Below, piece by piece: positions 21,506 through 34,079 of a stretch of DNA of 64,000 bases. The notes under the pieces are model-generated. The model did no database searches. It was not told the origin of the DNA and saw only the letters and a program-made list of their open reading frames with translations. Made by a program: the position numbers and the translations under genes. Location of the stretch: NCBI GenBank assembly GCA_948146395.1, contig OX411543.1, positions 67,467,474 through 67,531,473 on the forward strand, written 5' to 3'. Source of the stretch: Fragum whitleyi (lineage: Eukaryota > Mollusca > Bivalvia > Cardiida > Cardiidae). Numbering within the stretch: position 1 is the first letter of the stretch; the number at the start of each line of letters is the position of its first letter.

Positions 21506-23181
21506 CAGGGGTTGAAAATTCCACTCGCCCGCTCGCATTTGCGAGTAGAAATTGCCGGAGGGCGAGTAGAATTTTGGGTGAGCTAGTCCGACGGGGCGAG
21601 TACAAATCTAGGCTTTCAATCATGCAAGGAAAAGCTCATCTTTAAACAAATGACCATTGCAATGTAGCATCGTAGTCGCAGTTAATATTTCCTAATTTCC
21701 AACGGCTTCTAAATTGCAGATTGTCTTTAAAACAAGAGCTGTCACTGTAAGATGACAATGCCCCCGACACCGCTTTGATAGTAATAAGGAAGTTATGGCC
21801 AATGTTAAAGTTTTTGGACGGAATGACGGACGGACGGACGGAATGACGGACGGACGGACGGACGGACAAGTCAAATTTATTATGCCTCCCTATCGGGGGC
21901 ATAAAAATAAATGTTCCGACCATGAGAGTCGTAAACTGGATGAGCCGAAATAAATTCAGTTACCCTTCTAAAGACTATCCGTTATATTTTTATATCCACT
22001 ATTAATGCCACTATTTAATGAGACTATCGTGTAAACACGAGAGAAAATTGTGTTGCTGTGAAAACACAGATGACCTCACCCAGTACAGGTGTTCGGAGGT
22101 CCTTTTGAAGTCGGGCCATTCTCCGAGAAATTTATACAGTGACGTCATATTAAAGATTGGTTTAAAAATAAATCTTATGATATTCTCACATCTTTACCAC
22201 TCGGATATTTTGATAAGGATTATATTTTTTATTTGAAGTAAGTAATTTTCGTTAGTAAATTGTTTCGAAACAGCGATTTTTATGCACGCATAATTAATCT
22301 AATTTCGGTAATGTACACTTGCTGCGTTCAATCATATCTGCACCCTTTCAAAAGCCTTCAAATTCTTTGAGAAAGATGTTAGGGATGGTTTTAGAGATTT
22401 TATTTTAGTAAAAAATTATAAAACAACAAAAAACAAAATAAAAACACACACACAAAAAAGGGGAGCGGGTCGCATTTCAACGATCACCAATTATAATTTC
22501 AAAAAGCGGAGCGGGATGACATTGGTTGTTTTAAAAGCGCACCTCACACTCGGACAACGACAGAAAAATATATCTATAGCAAAGAAGTTATTCCAGGTCA
22601 AAACTTGTTTATTTGTATTTTAATAATTTTTTTGTCTGCATTTAATCTCCCGATTGTTTCTAATATTCAATAAAATATGGTACTGGTTCAAAAAATTTGT
22701 TTCTATTATTCGTGAGATTCAATGATAAGAGTGCCGATTATCCATCGGATTTTTCATAGGCTAAAGAAGAAATGGTTTTGTGGTCCAGGTTGCTAATATC
22801 CCAAATTCCTTTTTATCTGTGTTACTCATTAAGATATTCTTCTGTACATGTTGAGACCACATAGATTACCCATCTTTAATATTGAATACAAAATAGCAAA
22901 CCATGTCATATGAACATACCTTTTCACACGTGTCATATGAACAAACCTTTCCACGCACACTGGGTGGAAAATTCTGATTTCATTAAAGTACTGTCACAAT
23001 GAGTTAAATTTATACCGGGATGAAAATTTCAACCAATTCAAATGACATGTGTTCTTGTTATAAGACTAACCTACATTTTATTAATTTTGAAGGGCGAGCT
23101 CATTTGGTTTAAGGGCGAGTTGAAATTTATGGTTACTAGTCCTAGAGGACTAGTTGGGTTTTTAAGATTTTTCAACCCCTG
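21506..23181. mobile_element. hAT-like non-autonomous transposon with 5-bp duplication
   Basis: Both ends carry CAGGGGTTGAAAA as inverted repeats, followed on both sides by ACTCGCCC-type motifs. The flanks are ACATT (21501-21505) and ACATT (23182-23186), a 5-bp target duplication. The interior has no transposase frame. A small rolling-circle element (21732-21907) is inserted. The CAGGG start suggests hAT; a 5-bp rather than 8-bp duplication suggests a hAT5-like branch or another superfamily. Confidence 0.78.
21732..21907 (+). mobile_element. short rolling-circle element, family D
   Basis: The 5' end is ACAAGAGCTGTCACTGTAAG, then AATGCCCCCGACACC. A run of (ACGG)n follows, and the 3' end is TGCCTCCCTATCGGGGGCAT with AAAAA. 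The subterminal GCCCCC near the start is complementary to the GGGGGC at the end. It is absent from the collinear fragment at 7815-8028, so both borders can be read. There is no target duplication. Confidence 0.75.
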
Positions 23182-23365
23182 ACATTATTTTGAAAGGCGT
23201 AGACTAGTGTTTTTGTTTTCCGTAAGTACATAAATCGTGACCTTGATTTCATTGCAAATCCTTAACATGTGTTCATGCAGAGGTATTTGTCCGTTGTAAC
23301 AGTTCTTATGGAGTGAATATGAGAGAACCACAATTGTCAGGGCTGTAACAATACTACTGATTATA

Positions 23366-24053
23366 ACTAGAACTGTCGCAGAGCGGACTTTTACCCCCAC
23401 AAGCACTTTATCAGAATGCAAGTGCTATTAGTGCAGGATGTGTTTGTAACAAATAATGAGGTCATATGCAGCATTTGCATGAAAGTTCATGATTCTAGGT
23501 CGCTTGGTTCTTGAGTTAGAGTCTGGAAACAAAAATTGAACAAAGGCTGACTGTGACCTTGACCTATATGACCCCAAAACAATAGGGCACTTCCTTGGAT
23601 CATAAGCAAAATTTGCATAAAGTTCATGATTGTAGGTCACTTGGTTCGCGAGTTAGAGTCCGGAAAGAAAATAAAACAAAGGCTGACTGTGACCTTGACC
23701 TTTGACCTATATGACCCAAAAACGATAGGGCACTTCCTTGGATCATAAGCAACATTTGTATAAAGTTTCATGATTGTAGGTGACTTAGTTCTCGAGTTAG
23801 AGTCCGGAAACGAAAATTGAACAAAGGCTGACTGTGACCTTGACCTTCGACCTATGTGACCCCAAAACAATAGGGCACTTCCTTGGGTCATAAGCAACAT
23901 TTGTATAAAGTTTCATGGTTGTAGTTCACTTGGTTCTTGAGTTAGAGTCTGGAAATGAAAAGGTCTACGCACGGACGGATGGACGGACAGACAGACAGAC
24001 AGACATGGTGAAACCAATAAACCCCCCTCTACTTCGTAGGTGGGGGGTATAAT
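23366..24053 (+). mobile_element. rolling-circle element, family G
   Basis: It starts ACTAGAACTGTCGCAGAGCG, then TTACCCCCACAAGC. Three units of ~190 bp follow (GACTGTGACCTTGACCTTTG, GGGCACTTCCTTGGATCATA). The (ACGG)/(ACAG) tract is at 23970-24003 and the end is CCCCCCTCTACTTCGTAGGT, GGGGGGTATAATA. Confidence 0.75.
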
Positions 24054-25400
24054 AATATACAGGTACAACTGCTGTTGAACTCTTAAAGGCAGTATTTACA
24101 AGGAGGTAACAAACTTCAAAACTTCCAAAAAATAGGCCAGGATAATTGAGGGTTACAGAACCATATAGGATTACAGATTTGACCCAAGAAATAACAATAA
24201 ATCTGTGCCAAGAGGATTAAACAATATTATGGGTGAATGCAGCATTGTTATATTTTGGTATAGCGGGCGCATATAAACTTGAACCTGACCTTTATGCAGA
24301 ATAAATAATTAGGCACATGAATAAATTCCGAAGGTACTTCGGCACGCAACGAACAAGCATGGACATTCGGTTATACTGCACAAATTACAGGTAAGTGTGG
24401 AGTTAGTAGTTTACCTATATACAGGGTGCCTAGTCATGTAGGATGATTCGATTTCAAAAAACAATTATTGCAACTTAGAGAGGGGATTTCATTTCATTTC
24501 CACTCAAAACACATAAATTGTATTTAAAGAAATTTGAAAATTTGTATTTTTTTTCACCCGTATCTAAAGATTTTTTAAATAAGAAACTCACTTTATGTAT
24601 TGATTCACTTATTCATTAGGGTGACCAAATATCGCTGTTACAGTGAACAGCATGTGCGATAACGGGTTAACAGAGCTAACACATGCACTCTAACCTTACG
24701 TTTGGATTCCACAGGTAAGTCGTGTTTTGCCGAGGAGAAACAACCAGTTTTTAATTTATTCAAATCTCAAAGGCTAGGTTTAGGTCAATATGCTTCCACT
24801 ATATACATTGTATTGTCACTGAAACAGTACTGCATTTTACCCCATGAAATGGCGTATATAATGAATGAATGGTCATAAAGTACTGAGTTTAATAAATTTG
24901 GTAGTTTATGGACACTAATTTATAACCAGTATTCTATTTTCTTGCATTCAAATAAGGAAATAATTTGCTAACAGGTTTTACTGCTTTGTCTACCCATGTA
25001 CTGACAATAATGATGAATGAATTCTTTTATTTATAGCCCAATTACATGATAAATGATAGTCATTATATAGATTATAGGCATTTGTTTCATAGTAAGATGG
25101 ACTTATATTTCATTGAGTGAACGACAAAACTTATATTTTCATGAAAATATAACTTTTGTTGCTCACAAAATGAAACATAAATTGATTTTATCCGAAATAC
25201 AAACATTAATATTGTATTTCTTTTATGCAAAAACGAGTGAAAATATGAATATTTTAGAACAAATTATGTTAAAGCACATCCTTTCGCACATGATTGCTAT
25301 GCAAAATTCATTTTAGCGTCATCTTTTAGGCCCTGAAATCAGATAAGGGAAATGAAAGAAAAAGTTTTGATAATTTGACTGGTAAGGCGGTGAGTCTATC
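24054..25400. other. unassigned low-repeat region with two consensus donors
   Basis: TACAG|GTAAGTG at 24390 and CACAG|GTAAGTC at 24714 on the plus strand are strong 5' splice signals without a recognisable coding exon upstream. A TATAAA-like word is at 24271. It could be a noncoding or 5'UTR transcript. Nothing else is recognised. Confidence 0.3.
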
Positions 25401-25788
25401 ACTAGAGGCGTTTGAGCGCCTGACTCACTCCACAAGCCTGAATATCCTGATAATGATTATTAGAGGATGATAAGGTTGTTTGAGAAAATCATTATCAATA
25501 AATAACATTGAAAATTGACCTCTGCCTGTTAAACACATATTTTTCATCCATTCACAATAATTTTGTGCAGTCTGATAATGGGTCACCTAAGGATCATTCC
25601 AGTGAAATTTGGCTGAAATCCAAAAATAAACATTCAAAAACTAACAGAATGTTACTGCACATTATACAATATACTTTGTCCGCAAAATTTTGATTGTATA
25701 TCTTTCCACTTTTCATTAAACACTACTAAAAGGATGTTACTTCACAAAAATGTTTATCATCAAAACAAAATTCTAACATATAATGATA
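25401..25788 (+). mobile_element. family B2 5' part
   Basis: ACTAGAGGCGTTTGAGCGCC, then ACTCCACAAGCCTG and B2 5' region. It is cut by a family-A start at 25789. Confidence 0.65.
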
Positions 25789-26138
25789 ACAAGAGGACCC
25801 TGAGGGCCCTAAATTGCTCACCTGAGTAATGTTTTAATCAAGTTTCGTGAAGATTTGACCATATTTGTGGCGTCTGAAGCTCTTAAAAGAAAACTGTTAT
25901 TTAGGCCCCTTTTTCCATGATATGGCACGGATCCTACCCATTTTCAATAGAGTCCATCCTTGTGACCTGGCAAACATTCTGACCAAGTTTCATAATAATT
26001 GGACCATATTTGTGGTCTCAGAGTGTAAACAAAAAAATTGTCATTAAGGCCCCTTTTCCATTTATATGACATAGATCCTTTCCATTTCAATATAGATAGA
26101 TAGATTTTATTTGGTAAAAGATGTTGACAATACATGAT
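25789..26138 (+). mobile_element. family A 5' part
   Basis: ACAAGAGGACCCTGAGGGCC, then GCTCACCTGAG and two ~130-bp units (CATTAAGGCCCCTTTTCC, ATTGGACCATATTTGTGG). A short GATA-rich stretch (26089-26107) precedes the next insertion. Confidence 0.65.
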
Positions 26139-27996
26139 ACAAGAGGGCCATAGTGGCCCTAAATCGCTCACCTGAATGATCCGTCTAACCGTTCAAAAGC
26201 AGGTTTAGAAAGAGAATGATGAATAAATGTCACTAAGCTAGGTAATGCTGTTGCTTCTCTAAAACTTAAGAATCCTTTTTTTACAATTTTCAGGTTAACT
26301 TACAAGTTTTTCTATGATTTGACTCTGTGACCTAGTTTTTGACCCCAAATGACCTGATTTCAAAGTCATTCATAATTTCATCAATTCAATCATTCTGACC
26401 AAATTCCAAGTTGATCTGGCAAATAATGTGGCCTCTAGCGTGCATACAAGGCTTTTCTATGATTTGACCCTGTGACCTTGTTTTTGAACCCAGTTGACCC
26501 AATTTGGAACTCATCCCAGATTTCATCAAGACAATCATTCTGACCAAATTTGAGGTTGATTAGTCAAAAAATGTAACCTTTAGAGTGCATACAAGGTTTT
26601 TTAAGATTTGACCAAGTGACCCAGGTAATGACCCTAGTTGATCCATTTTCAAACTTGTCCAAGGTTTCATCAAGACAATCATCCGGACCAAATTTCGGGT
26701 TGATCCAGCAAAAAATGTGGCCTCTAGAGTGCATACAAGGTTTTTCTGAGATTTGACCCTGTGACCTAGTTTTTGACCCCAGTTGACCCAATTTTGAACT
26801 CGTCCCTGATTTCATCAAGAAAATTATTCCAACCAAATTTAAGGTTGATGGGGCAAAAAATGTGGCCTCTAGAGTGCATACAAGGTATTTCTAAGATTTG
26901 ACCCCGTGACCTAGTTTTTGACCCCAGTTGACCTAATTTCAAACTCTTCCAAGATTTCATCACGACAATTATTCTGACCAAATTGCAGGTTGATAATGCA
27001 AAAAATGTGGCCTCTAGAGGTCATACAAGGTTTTTCTAAGATTTGACCCTGTGACCTAGTTTTTGACCCCAGTTGACCCAATTTCCAACTTGTCCATATT
27101 TCATCAAGACAATCATTCTGACCAAATTTGAGGTTGATTAGACAAAAAATGTGGCCTTTAGATTACATACAAGGTTTTTCTAAGATTTGACACTGTGACA
27201 TAGTTTTTGACCCCAGTTGACCCATTTTCTTACTCATCAAAGATTTCATCAAGACAATCATTCTGAATAAATTTCAGGTTGATCAGGCAAAAAATGTAGC
27301 CTCTAGAAAGCATACAAGGTTTTTTAAGATTTGACCCAGTGACCCAGGTAATGACCCTAGTTGATCCATTTTCAAACTTGTCCAAGGTTTCATCAAGACA
27401 ATCATCCGGACCAAATTTCAGGTTGATCCGGCAAAAAATGTGGCCTCTAGAGTGCATACAAGGTTTTTCTGAGATTTGACCCTGTGACCTAGTTTTTTAC
27501 CCCAGTTGACCCAATTTCAAACTTGTCCCTGATTTCATCAAGAAAATTATTCCAACCAAATTTAAGGTTGATGGGGCAAAAAATGTGGCCTCTAGAATGC
27601 ATACAAGGTATTTCTAAGATTTGACCCCGTGACCTAGTTTTTGACCCCAGTTGACCTAATTTCAAACTCTTCCGAGATTTCATCATGGCAATCATTCGGA
27701 TCAAATTTTGGGTTGATTGGGCAAAAATGTGGCCTCAAGAGTGCATACAAGGTTTTTCTAAGATTTGACACTGTGACCTAGTTTTTGACCCCAGTTGACC
27801 CAATATCAAACTCGTCTGAGATTTCATCAAGACAATTATTCTGACCTAATTTCAGGTCGATCGGGCCAAAAATGTGGTCTCTAGAGTGCATTCAAGGCAA
27901 ATAATGACGACGCACGACGGACGACTGACAACAGACGACGGACATCCATCTAACCACAATAGCTTACCATGAGCACTTTGTGCTCAGGTGAGCTAA
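26139..27996 (+). mobile_element. family A element with a long tandem array
   Basis: The start hairpin GAGGGCCATAGTGGCCCT is followed by GCTCACCTGA. It carries about eleven units of ~143 bp with a higher-order duplication of about five units (26594-26990 and 27318-27715 nearly identical, offset ~724 bp). A GACGAC tract and the end GAGCACTTTGTGCTCAGGTG, AGCTAA close it. Confidence 0.8.
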
Positions 27997-28079
27997 AAAT
28001 GTATTAATACATATCGATAAAAAATATATATCACAGTATGTTACATAAATCATGTCTGCCACCACCAAACCTGGGTTAA

Positions 28080-28645
28080 CGCAAAAAAGAGATCTTGATC
28101 TCTTATTTCCATTGCGGAAATTTCAATAGGTTGCATTCTTGAGACCTGGCAAACATACTGACCAAGTTTCATGAAGATTGGACCATATTTGTGGCCACTA
28201 GAGTGTAAACAAGAAAATTGTAATTAAGGCCTCTTTTCCCATGATAAGGCGTGATTCCTTCCCATTTTCAAAAGAGTTCAACCTCATGACCTAACAAACA
28301 TTCTGACAAAGTTTCATGAAGATTGGACCATATTTCTGGCTTCTAATGTGTAAACAAGAAAATTGTCATTAAGGCCCCTTTTCCCTTAATATATCATGGT
28401 TCTTTCCATTTTCAAAAGAGTTCATCCTCATGACCTAACAAAGATTCTGACCAAGTTTCATGATGATTTGACCCTATTTGTGGTGTCTGGAGCTCTTGCA
28501 AGAATATTGTCATTAAGGCCCCTTTTCCCATGATATGGCATGGATCCATCCCATTTTCAAAAGTTCATCTTCATGACCTAACAAACATTCTGACCAAGTT
28601 TCATGATGATTGGAGACTATTTGTGGCTTCTAGAGTGTAAATGAA
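28080..28645 (+). mobile_element. family A interior, interrupted
   Basis: Four units of CATTAAGGCCCCTTTTCCC and CTGACCAAGTTTCATGA. This is probably the continuation of the copy begun at 25789. Confidence 0.55.
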
Positions 28646-28763
28646 ACTAGAGGCGCTTGAGCGCCTGATTCGCTCCACAGGCCTGAATATCCTGATAATG
28701 ATTATTAGAGGCTGTTAAAAATAAGGATCATTCCAGTGACATTTGTTTGAAATAAAAAAATAA

Positions 28764-29543
28764 ACAAGAGGTCCAAGAGGGCCTGTATTGCTCCACTGGC
28801 TTTAAAATCTTTAGACTTTCATTAAATAAAGCTTACTTTAAATGAATACATTAACACTCTGAAATCTCCTAAGTCCCCTTTTATATTGCTTAACTGGTTC
28901 TGGTCCATATTGCACCAAAATACTCAATCACAATGAACCTGCAACCCTTTACCCATCTTATTAAAACATAAGGTTTAGAAGAAGTTGTTGTTCAAATATT
29001 TCGGGCTCAAAATAGGCCCCGCCTGCCAGGCCCATATTTATGGACCAATCAAAATTTCTTGAACAATTTAGGTAAAGGGTCACCACAGGAACATTGAATT
29101 TCTGTTAAAGTTTCATTGAAATCGGCCCCGTGGTTCAGGAGATGTCATTCAAAGATTTCGGGCTCAAAATAAACCCGCCCTGCCACGCCCATATTTATGG
29201 GCCAATCAAAATTTCTTGAATAATTTAAGTTGAGGGTCACCCAAGGAACATCCATGCCAAGTTTCATTGAAATCTGCCCAATGGTTTGGGAGGAGAAGAT
29301 TTTTAAAGATTCCAAAGTGAAAAATTGCCACGCCCTGCCATGCCCATACTTGGTGGCCAATCAAAATTCTTTAAAGAATCTAAGAAGAGGGCCACCAATG
29401 GATCATTTCTACCAAGTTTCCTTACAATCCGCCCATTGGTTTGGGAGGAGAAGATGTTTAAAGAAAAAGTTTACGCACACACGGACACACGACAGACACT
29501 CCGCCATGACAATAGCTCGCTGGCCTTCGGCCAGTGGAGCTAA
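28764..29543 (+). mobile_element. complete family B3 element
   Basis: The start hairpin CAAGAGGTCCAAGAGGGCCT is followed by GCTCCACTGGCTTT. It has three ~160-bp units (CAAAATTTCTTGAA, GTTTCATTGAAATCGGCCC), an (ACAC/ACGG) tract at 29471-29494 and the end CGCTGGCCTTCGGCCAGTGG, AGCTAA. The empty site in sister B2 (about 63395) shows insertion between A and T without duplication. Confidence 0.78.
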
Positions 29544-29713
29544 AAATTCAATACTAACAGAATATTTCTGCATAATATACTGATATTTTTTCCACAAATT
29601 TTTTATTGTAGATCTTTCCGCTTTTCATTGAACACCACTATAAGGGTGTTACTTCACAATAATTGTTAATCACCAAAACGAAATTCGATCTTATAATAAT
29701 AAGAAGTAAAATA

Positions 29714-30645
29714 CAGTCGAATCTGTGTACAGCAGCCAGTCAAGGGAGAGGGCCAAATTGGCTGCTGTACACAGATTGGCTGCTGTTCACAGTATCCTTA
29801 GGGCGGCCATTTTGTCGTACCACTTTTGTTTAGCTCATTACCATATTGCAAAACTATAGACTTCTCAAAATTCTAAGCAATTTCATTTTAAGTGTTTGTC
29901 TTAAAAAGAATAAGGAATCAAACTATTAACATAGAAAAATATTGTGAAAACGCATGATTCAAATTCATCGAGAATTTCTCGTTTGCGTTTAGCCACGGTT
30001 TGGACCTGCGTACGACCTACGCCGACTCATTAACAATAATCCTGAAGACCCAGATTCAAGCATGCGTATCACTTTCACACGACCCTCTAGGGAGAGGAAC
30101 TTACGTTTAGAAAGTGACATTATGGCGAGATTCGATATCGAAAGCAGATTTTCGTCCATTTTAAAGACCTCGAGAAATCAGTTTGCTAAATGTGTAAACA
30201 ACCTGTAATGTTCAAGATCATTTTATTCAAAGAGACCAAACAACCGATAAATTCCATAGCCTTTAATTAATTATCATCATTTAAGTAGATCAAATAAATA
30301 ATAATGGCCAATTACACATCATTTAATCGACAACACAGGATTAAATCGATAATTGGTTATTTATAACTTGTACATTACGATAGAGTGACTTCGGCTGTTT
30401 ACTATAGTGGTGATTATCGATTTTCTGAACACGACTAATTAAGTCGCGTGTTTTGTCAGATGACCGTTGTATATGTGTGATATACAGTTGGAAATAGACC
30501 AATTAAGATGACCGCCGGCCGCATTTCAGGAGATCACGCTATTCACAGTGCAATTAAAGAAGGAATTTGAACGGGGGGAAATCGAGTGGCTGCTGTCGGC
30601 AGATTGGCCGCTGTGCATAGTTGGCCGCTCACACAGATTTCACTG
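29714..30645 (-). mobile_element. pogo/Tigger-like DNA transposon, deleted
   Basis: The terminal inverted repeats are CAGTCGAATCTGTGT at the left and, on the other strand at the right, CAGTGAAATCTGTGTG. They are flanked by TA duplications (29712-29713 and 30646-30647). The empty site is visible in sister copies of the host B2 repeat near 63560 and 19930 (AAGTAAAATATT without insert). Both ends also contain GGCTGCTGT/GGCCGCTGT repeats, likely transposase-binding sites. The interior holds a broken transposase on the minus strand. Start pattern, TA target and the encoded helix-turn-helix agree on the Tc1/mariner superfamily, pogo branch. Confidence 0.82.
29945..30159 (-). pseudogene. pogo/Tigger transposase N-terminal HTH, frameshifted
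   Basis: From ATG at 30159 the minus strand reads MDENLLSISNLAIMSLSKRK, then FLSLEGRVKVIRMLESGSS. After a frame change it reads VGVGRTQVQTVAKRKREILD and EFESC. The LSLE.RVKVI..LESG.S ... VGRTQVQ...KRKREIL pattern is the CENP-B/pogo (psq-type) DNA-binding helix-turn-helix. Downstream, near 29880-29840, a remnant GNELNK recalls the second DNA-binding domain. The DDE catalytic domain is gone. The frameshift and loss of the catalytic part make it a pseudogene inside the element at 29714-30645. Confidence 0.78.
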
Positions 30646-31733
30646 TATTAAATTCAATATTTCTATTCTGCCCAATGCCTTAGAGTGCAGTCAACTCAGC
30701 TTTTTCTTCCCCACTCTGAACCTCAGTAGGCCACTTTACACCACTTGACCTCTTTCACCCTTCGTTCAACTAAACTGACCAATCCTAAGGGGATATCTGA
30801 GGCTCCCTATTTCACCTAATGTTTCTACACATTTGGATTCTAACAAAGCTTATGTTCTATCTAACCTACAATCTTTGCATCTATTAAATTTAATGAGTAT
30901 AAAAAAAATTCATCATTTAGGTGATACCAAAAGGGTGGTCATATATTCACTTTATATGTTGAAATGTCCTCTGCCAATATAGAGCATGATGTTCATCTAA
31001 TCAAATATTTTTGCAGCCTGATATAACTTCACAGAATTAAAATTCCTATGATATTTGGTTGAAATCCATCTGTTTTAACTTTGAAAAAAGTTTATTTTAC
31101 CCCATAATATTGGATATTACACCATGAAACATATCAAGAAGAAATGACCTCTGACAATAAAATACATATTTTGCATCTGATCACAATAATTTTTTGCACA
31201 CTGATAAAGTATCACTTAAGAATCATTCCAGTGAAATTCGGTTGATATCCATCAGTTAGATTCTGAGAAAATGATTTTCAAAGTTTTCACGATATAACAT
31301 ATAGAGAAATGACCTCCCCCCATAAAACGCTTATTTTTCATCTGATCACAATATACATTTACAGACTTCACAATAATTTTTGGTAGACTGATAAAGGGTC
31401 ACTCAAGGATCATTCATGTGAAATTTAATTGATATCCATCCATTAGAATCTGAGAAAATTCACATATTACCATATATGGAAATAAGCCACGCCCACTACA
31501 GCCATGATTTTCAACCGATTAGAATTCTTTGAAGGAATCTGATAGAGGGTCACCCAAGGAACATTCCTGTGAAATTTGATTGAAATCCATCCAGTACTTT
31601 AGAAGGAGGAGATTTTTAAAGCAAAAGTTTACGCACGGACACACAGACGCAAGCACTCAAGCATGCACGCACGGATGACGGACACCACGCCATGACAATA
31701 GCCCACTGGCCTTTTGGCCAGTGGAGCTAAAAA

Positions 31734-32260
31734 TTGTCATTAAGGCCCCTTTTCCCGTGATATGGCACAAATCCTTCCCATTTTCCATAGGACTCATCCT
31801 TGTGACCTGGCAAACATTCTGACCAATTTTCAAGTAGATTGGACCGTATTTGTTGCCACTAGAGTGTTAACACAGATAAATTATCATTAAGGCCCCTCTT
31901 TCTGTAATATGGCACAGATCCTTCCCATTTTCAATAGAGTTCATCCTCATGACATTTTGACCAAGTTTCATGATGATTGGACCATATTTGTGGCTTCTAA
32001 AGTGTAAACAAGAAAATTGTTATTAAGGCCCCTTTTCCTGTGATATGGTAGGATCCTTTCCATTTTAGCAATTTTTACAAGGAATATTTCTGCCAAGTTT
32101 GGTTGACTTTGACTAAGAAGTTTAGGAAGAGATGTCGTTTAAAGAAATTGTTGCAACGTGGTGGACAGACAGACAGACAGACGGACAGACTGACAGATGG
32201 ACGCCAGACATTGATAGATCACAATAGCTCCCTTGAGCACTTTGTGCTCAGGTGAGCTAA
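31734..32260 (+). mobile_element. family A 3' part
   Basis: Three units of CATTAAGGCCCCTTTTCC precede an (ACAG) tract (32164-32200) and TTGAGCACTTTGTGCTCAGG, TGAGCTAA. Confidence 0.68.
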
Positions 32261-32264
32261 AAAG

Positions 32265-33649
32265 TTAAATATTCAATCTAATATATTTATTTTATTCTGA
32301 CTAATGTCTTAGAGTGCAGTCAACTCAACTCTTCTACCCCACTCTGAACCTCAGTAAACATATTTTACACCAATTGTCCTCTCTGTGCAGTCACCCTTTG
32401 TTCAACTAAACTGATAAATTCTCAGGGGGTATTCTCAGGCTTAACTAATGTTTCTATACATTTGGATTTCAACAAAATTTTTGTTCCTTCTAATCTACAA
32501 TCTCTACACCTATGAAATTTCATAAGTCTAGAAAAATTCATCATCATCCAAAGAGTGATCAAATATTCAACTTATATGTTGAAATGTCCTCTGCCAATAA
32601 AATACATGCAGTTCATCTAATCAAAATATTTTAAGCAGACTGTTAAAACTTCGCAGAAATAAAATTCCTATGATATTTGGTTGAAATCCATCTGTTTTAA
32701 CTTTGAGAAAGTTTGTTTTCCCTATATTGATCACAATATTTTTTGTAGACTGATAAAGGATCACTAAAGAATCATTCCAGTGAAATTTGGTTGATATACA
32801 TCAGTTAGATTCTGAGAAAATGATTTTCATAGTTTTCAAAATATATCAAATAGTGAAATGACTTCCACCTATAAAATACATATTTTTCATCTAATCACAA
32901 TATTTTTTTTCGACTGATAAAGGATCATTAAAGAATCACTCCAGTGAAATTTGGTTGATATCCATTGGTAAGTTTATGAGAAAAATGATTTTCAAAGTAT
33001 CCACTAAATAATATATAGTGAAATGACCTCCGCCCATAAAATATATATTTTTTATCTGATCACAATATTTTTTGTAGACTGATAAAGGGTCACTCAAGGA
33101 TCATTCATAAGAAATTTGGTTGATATCCATTGGCAAGTTTCTGAGAAATTGATTTTCAAAGTTTCCACTATATAACATATAGAAAAATGACCTCCGCCCA
33201 TAAAATACATATTTTTCAACTGATCACAAAAAAAATTTATAGAATGATAAAGGGTGACTCAATGATCATTGATCAAAGAAATTTGGTTGATATCCATCAA
33301 TTAGTTTCTGAGAAAAGACAACTATTACCATATATGGAAATTAGCCAAGCCCACTACAGCCATGATTTTCAACCAATTAAAATTCTTTGAAAAAAAATCT
33401 GATTCGAAAACAGCCGAGCTTATTATACCACACCCTGCCACGCCCATTTTTATTGGCCAATTTCACAAACAATTTAAAAGAGGATCATCCAAGGAACATT
33501 TCTGTGGAATTTGATTAGAATCAATCCAGTACTTAATGAGGAGAAGATTTTTAAAGTAAAAGTTTACGGACGGACGGATGCACGCAAGCAAGGACTGCAG
33601 ATATCCCACCATAACAATAGCCCGTTGGCCTTTCAGCTAGTGGAGCTAA
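32265..33649 (+). mobile_element. family B2 element lacking its 5' end
   Basis: The B2 5' region is followed by seven ~165-bp units, an ACGG tract and GGCCTTTCAGCTAGTGGAGC, TAA. Confidence 0.68.
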
Positions 33650-33823
33650 AAAGGGCCCCTCAAAGAAAATTCAGGACAAGTTTCATTGAAATCGGACAAG
33701 TGGTTCAGAAGGAGACGTCGTTCAAAGATTTCGAGCTCAAATAAGCCCCAACCTGTCACGCCCATAATTACGGGCCAACCAAAATTTCTCAAATAATTTG
33801 AGTAAAGGTTCACAAAAGAAACA
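33650..33823 (+). mobile_element. B3-like interior fragment
   Basis: GTTTCATTGAAATCGGACAA and CACGCCCATAATTACGGGCC resemble B3 units. It ends at the SINE. Confidence 0.5.
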
Positions 33824-34072
33824 TTGATTGATTGATTGAATGGAGTTTAACGCCGCTTTCAACATTATTTCAGTTATATCGCGGCGGCTGGAGCACCTAA
33901 CAATGGATTCCTGGTATTTCTCTCACCAGTACAACCATCACATTCTTTCCTAGCCTCCAGCTGCTATCTCACATAGGTCTACGATTATCAAACCATTGGT
34001 GAGAGACAAATAGTCAGAATGAATGAGTGCCAGCGTCGGGGATGGAACCCGGGACCTATAGATTGACAGTCA
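33824..34072 (-). mobile_element. SINE copy with partial tRNA head
   Basis: The tail is (TCAA)n at about 33824-33840, followed by the body and the B box (GGTTCCATCCC on the minus strand). It is cut in the anticodon region at about 34072 next to a family-A element. Confidence 0.75.
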
Positions 34073-34079
34073 CTTTGAA

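Larger units (their letters stand above)
28646..31730 (+). mobile_element. family B2 element hosting B3 and pogo insertions
   Basis: The start hairpin AGGCGCTTGAGCGCCT is followed by GCTCCACAGGCCTG. It is interrupted by a complete B3 element (28764-29543) and by the pogo element (29714-30645). It ends with an ACGG/ACGC tract and CACTGGCCTTTTGGCCAGTG, GAGCTAA. Confidence 0.78.

Noticed and set aside
26564..27704. Repeated minus-strand frames containing MHSRGHIFC and QLGSKTRSRGQI
   Set aside because: They are translations of the 143-bp tandem units of family A elements and recur with the unit period. There is no coding selection.
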